Shown one piece after another: positions 6,241 to 8,421 of a stretch of DNA of 8,421 nt. The position numbers were made by a program, and so were the translations under genes. The DNA is from Chloroflexota bacterium. Lineage in GTDB: Bacteria > Chloroflexota > Dehalococcoidia > GIF9 > UBA5629. Where the stretch lies: the NCBI GenBank assembly GCA_026389675.1, contig JAPLHJ010000137.1, forward strand, positions 1-8,421. The letters are read 5' to 3'. Position 1 is the first letter of the stretch, and each line of letters begins with the position of its first letter. The notes beneath the pieces are model-generated. The model worked only from the letters and a program-made list of their open reading frames with translations, was not told where the DNA came from and did no database searches.

Positions 6241-8421
6241 TCAGATTTTTTCCAGCGGCGCCACGCTGAGCAGCAGCTTTTTCACGCCGCTCCCCTCGAA
6301 AGCTATGATTATCTCCTTATCCTGGCCGGTGGGCTTAATACCGATAACCTGCCCGTCGCCGAATTTTGTGTGGCGGACACGGTCACCGGGGTTCAAGGGG
6401 ATTAACTCTCTCTGCGGCTGCAGCTCCTGCGCTTTCTTTGCCAGCAGGTCGGCCATGCTGATGCCTTCCTCCTCGTCCCGCCAGTGCTTCTCCTGCCCCT
6501 TGGCGTGCCCGCCGCGGTGCTCCTCCACGCCGGTCAGCCCCTTTCTTTCCACCAGATGTTCAGGGATATCGTCAAGGAAGCGTGAGGGCGTGCTTTCTGT
6601 GCTGGCGCCGAAGATACTGCGGCGGACGGTATGCATCAGGTATACCTGATGCTCGGCGCGGGTTATACCGACGTAACACAGGCGGCGCTCCTCTTCAAGC
6701 TCATCACCCCCTTCCTCCATGGAACGCCTGTGCGGCAGCAGACCCTCCTCCATGCCTACGATGAAAACCACAGGGAACTCCAACCCCTTGGCCTGGTGCA
6801 GGGTAATCAGCGTGGTGGTATCCGCTTTGCTCTCTATCTCATCGGTATCCGCCACCAGGCTGATTTGTTCCAGTAATGGGGAAAGCCCTTCCCCGGGGGG
6901 TAATTCGTCGTAATCCGTGGCCACGGTGCGCAGCTCAAGTATATTCTCCCAGCGTTCCTCTCCGTCGTCCTCTCCCCTGATCGCTTCGCGGTAGCCCGAT
7001 TTCTCCAGCAGCGCGTCCATCAGTTTTACGATACTCATCTGCTGGCTTTCCACGATAAGCTCGTTGAGCATGCGGTAGAGGCCGGTCAGCGCCGCGCTGA
7101 TCTTCCCTCCGAACCCCGGTCCGCCGCTTTCGGATACCGCCTTCAAAGCGGCAAACAGGGAGATATTGTTATCCCGTGCCCAGTTGCCGAGGTCTGAGAG
7201 GGTCCTGGCCCCTATCCCCCTTCCGGGTATCTTGAGTATGCGGGACAGGCTGATATTGTCGAAGGGGTTATTCACCACCCTTAAATAGGCTATAACGTCC
7301 TTTACCTCTCGCCGCTGGTAGAACTTCATGCCGCCTATCAACTTGTACTTGAGACCGTAGCGCATGAAGGCCTCTTCCACGGCGCGCGACTGGGCGTTGG
7401 TGCGGTACATCACCGCGCAGTCCCCCGGCTTTACTCCATCGCTGCCGGTCAGCCTGAGTATCTCGTTGACCAGGAACTGCGCCTCTTCCTGCTCATTATA
7501 GGTCATGATCAGGGAGATCGGCGCCCCTTCGCTGTTGGCTGTCCACAGCTTTTTCTGCTTGCGCTGCTGGTTGATTGAAATGACCGAGGATGCCGCTTCC
7601 AGGATGTTCTTGGTTGAACGGTAGTTCTGCTCCAGCATTATGACACTGGCTTCAGGGTAGTCCTTCTCGAAGCTGAGGATATTACGTATGTCGGCGAAGC
7701 GCCAGGAGTAGATGGACTGGTCGGGATCGCCGACCACGCAGACGTTGCGGTATTTTCCTCCCAGCAGCTTGATGAGCCTGTACTGCGTGATGTTGGTGTC
7801 CTGAAACTCGTCCACCATCAGGTGAAGGTAGCGCGCTTGATATTTCGCCAGCACGTCCGGGTGTTTTTCAAAAAGCTGCACCGCCTTCATCAGCAGATCA
7901 TCGAAATCCACGGCGTTGCTCTGGCCAAGCTGCTCCTGGTAACGCTCGTAAATACGGCTTACTATATCGTCCCAGCGGCTGCCATGCATGTCTGCCAGTG
8001 CCGCCGCGGTGAGGTGCTGGCTCTTGGCCTGGCTGATGGCGTTGCGTATTTTGTACGGGTTATATTGGCGCGGGTCGAAGTCCAATTCCTGCAGGCATTG
8101 CTTGACCAGGCTCTGCTGGTCGTCCTCATCATAAATAACGAAGTTGCTGTCCAAACCGATGGCCTTGCCGTCCTGCCGCAGTATGCGGGCGCAGATGGCG
8201 TGGAACGTCCCCGCCCAAATATTCTCCGCTACCTGGCCGAGCAGCTTTTGCAGGCGCTCCTTCATCTCCCGGGCAGCCTTGTTGGTGAAGGTCACAGCCA
8301 TTATGCGCCGCGGGTTGACGCCGGTCGTTTTAATCAGATAGGCGATGCGGTGGGTGATGACGCGCGTTTTGCCGCTGCCCGGCCCGGCCAGTATAAGCAG
8401 CGGCCCTTCAACGCGCTGAAC
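6241..8421 (-). CDS. pcrA: PcrA/UvrD-type superfamily 1 DNA helicase, N-terminal ~15 residues outside the window
   Basis: ATP-dependent 3'-5' DNA helicase for repair, replication restart and transcription-linked unwinding. The frame is open from the right edge (8421) to TGA at 6243-6241, giving 726 visible residues against about 740 for PcrA. The ATG at 8301 is internal, because Walker A lies upstream of it. Motifs in visible-residue numbering: GPGSGKT (13-19), AVTFTNKAAREM (42-53), VDEFQD (203-208), GDPDQSIYSWR (231-241), QNYRST (265-270), YRTNAQSR (339-346), LHQAKGLEFPVVF (541-553) and CYVGITRA (582-589). After a polar linker it ends in the PcrA-type Tudor domain GDRVRHTKFGDGQV (679-692), then KKLLLSV and LEKI. 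That domain binds RNA polymerase in characterised PcrA proteins. It is closer to the PcrA consensus than the downstream copy. The symbol is by family resemblance; uvrD is equally defensible. Confidence 0.93.
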   Translation of the reverse strand, partial: VQRVEGPLLILAGPGSGKTRVITHRIAYLIKTTGVNPRRIMAVTFTNKAAREMKERLQKLLGQVAENIWAGTFHAICARILRQDGKAIGLDSNFVIYDEDDQQSLVKQCLQELDFDPRQYNPYKIRNAISQAKSQHLTAAALADMHGSRWDDIVSRIYERYQEQLGQSNAVDFDDLLMKAVQLFEKHPDVLAKYQARYLHLMVDEFQDTNITQYRLIKLLGGKYRNVCVVGDPDQSIYSWRFADIRNILSFEKDYPEASVIMLEQNYRSTKNILEAASSVISINQQRKQKKLWTANSEGAPISLIMTYNEQEEAQFLVNEILRLTGSDGVKPGDCAVMYRTNAQSRAVEEAFMRYGLKYKLIGGMKFYQRREVKDVIAYLRVVNNPFDNISLSRILKIPGRGIGARTLSDLGNWARDNNISLFAALKAVSESGGPGFGGKISAALTGLYRMLNELIVESQQMSIVKLMDALLEKSGYREAIRGEDDGEERWENILELRTVATDYDELPPGEGLSPLLEQISLVADTDEIESKADTTTLITLHQAKGLEFPVVFIVGMEEGLLPHRRSMEEGGDELEEERRLCYVGITRAEHQVYLMHTVRRSIFGASTESTPSRFLDDIPEHLVERKGLTGVEEHRGGHAKGQEKHWRDEEEGISMADLLAKKAQELQPQRELIPLNPGDRVRHTKFGDGQVIGIKPTGQDKEIIIAFEGSGVKKLLLSVAPLEKI

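Noticed and set aside
5530..6649. Plus-strand open frames within the helicase region
   Set aside because: They are antisense to strongly conserved helicase motifs and show no family resemblance or initiation signals.
8299..8301. ATG as the start of the upstream helicase
   Set aside because: The frame stays open to the window edge and encodes Walker A upstream of this Met, so it is internal.

Overview
The window is a bacterial chromosomal segment of moderately high GC with tightly packed genes. Gene content and protein style (paired acyl-CoA dehydrogenases, tandem PcrA-like helicases, a proline/glycine-rich secreted protein with K-P-x-V motifs) suggest an uncultured anaerobe, possibly a Chloroflexota/Dehalococcoidia-type organism. 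That placement is an inference from style, not from a marker gene. There are no rRNA, tRNA, CRISPR, phage or insertion-sequence features.

Layout: (1) 1-1844, minus strand: an operon of two acyl-CoA dehydrogenase genes 15 nt apart. The promoter-proximal one (753-1844) has degenerate active-site motifs and a short C terminus. The distal one (1-737) looks canonical but runs off the left edge. (2) 1845-2030: a divergent intergenic region with a plausible minus-strand promoter overlapped by an inverted repeat. (3) 2031-2612, plus strand: a small exported protein with two copies of a short helical repeat, the only plus-strand gene, followed by a strong intrinsic terminator at 2641-2682. (4) 2690-8421, minus strand: an operon read right to left. 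It holds a PcrA/UvrD-type superfamily 1 helicase (6241 to the right edge, about 15 N-terminal residues missing), a second, more diverged PcrA/UvrD-type helicase (4048-6213), and a family 1 glycoside hydrolase (2690-4051) whose GTG start overlaps the helicase stop in a GTGA tetranucleotide.

How the genes fit together: the two dehydrogenases probably act in one acyl-CoA oxidation step or as a heteromeric enzyme. The two helicases are paralogues ending in the KFG-type Tudor-like domain that in PcrA binds RNA polymerase, so they probably act in repair or transcription-linked unwinding. The glycosidase is translationally coupled to the second helicase with no obvious functional link.

The most unusual sequence-level point is the second helicase: no ATG, GTG or TTG lies in frame between the preceding stop and its conserved Q-motif, so it may start at a CTG behind a GAGGT ribosome binding site. 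I see no clear previously undescribed multi-gene system; the findings are individual anomalies.
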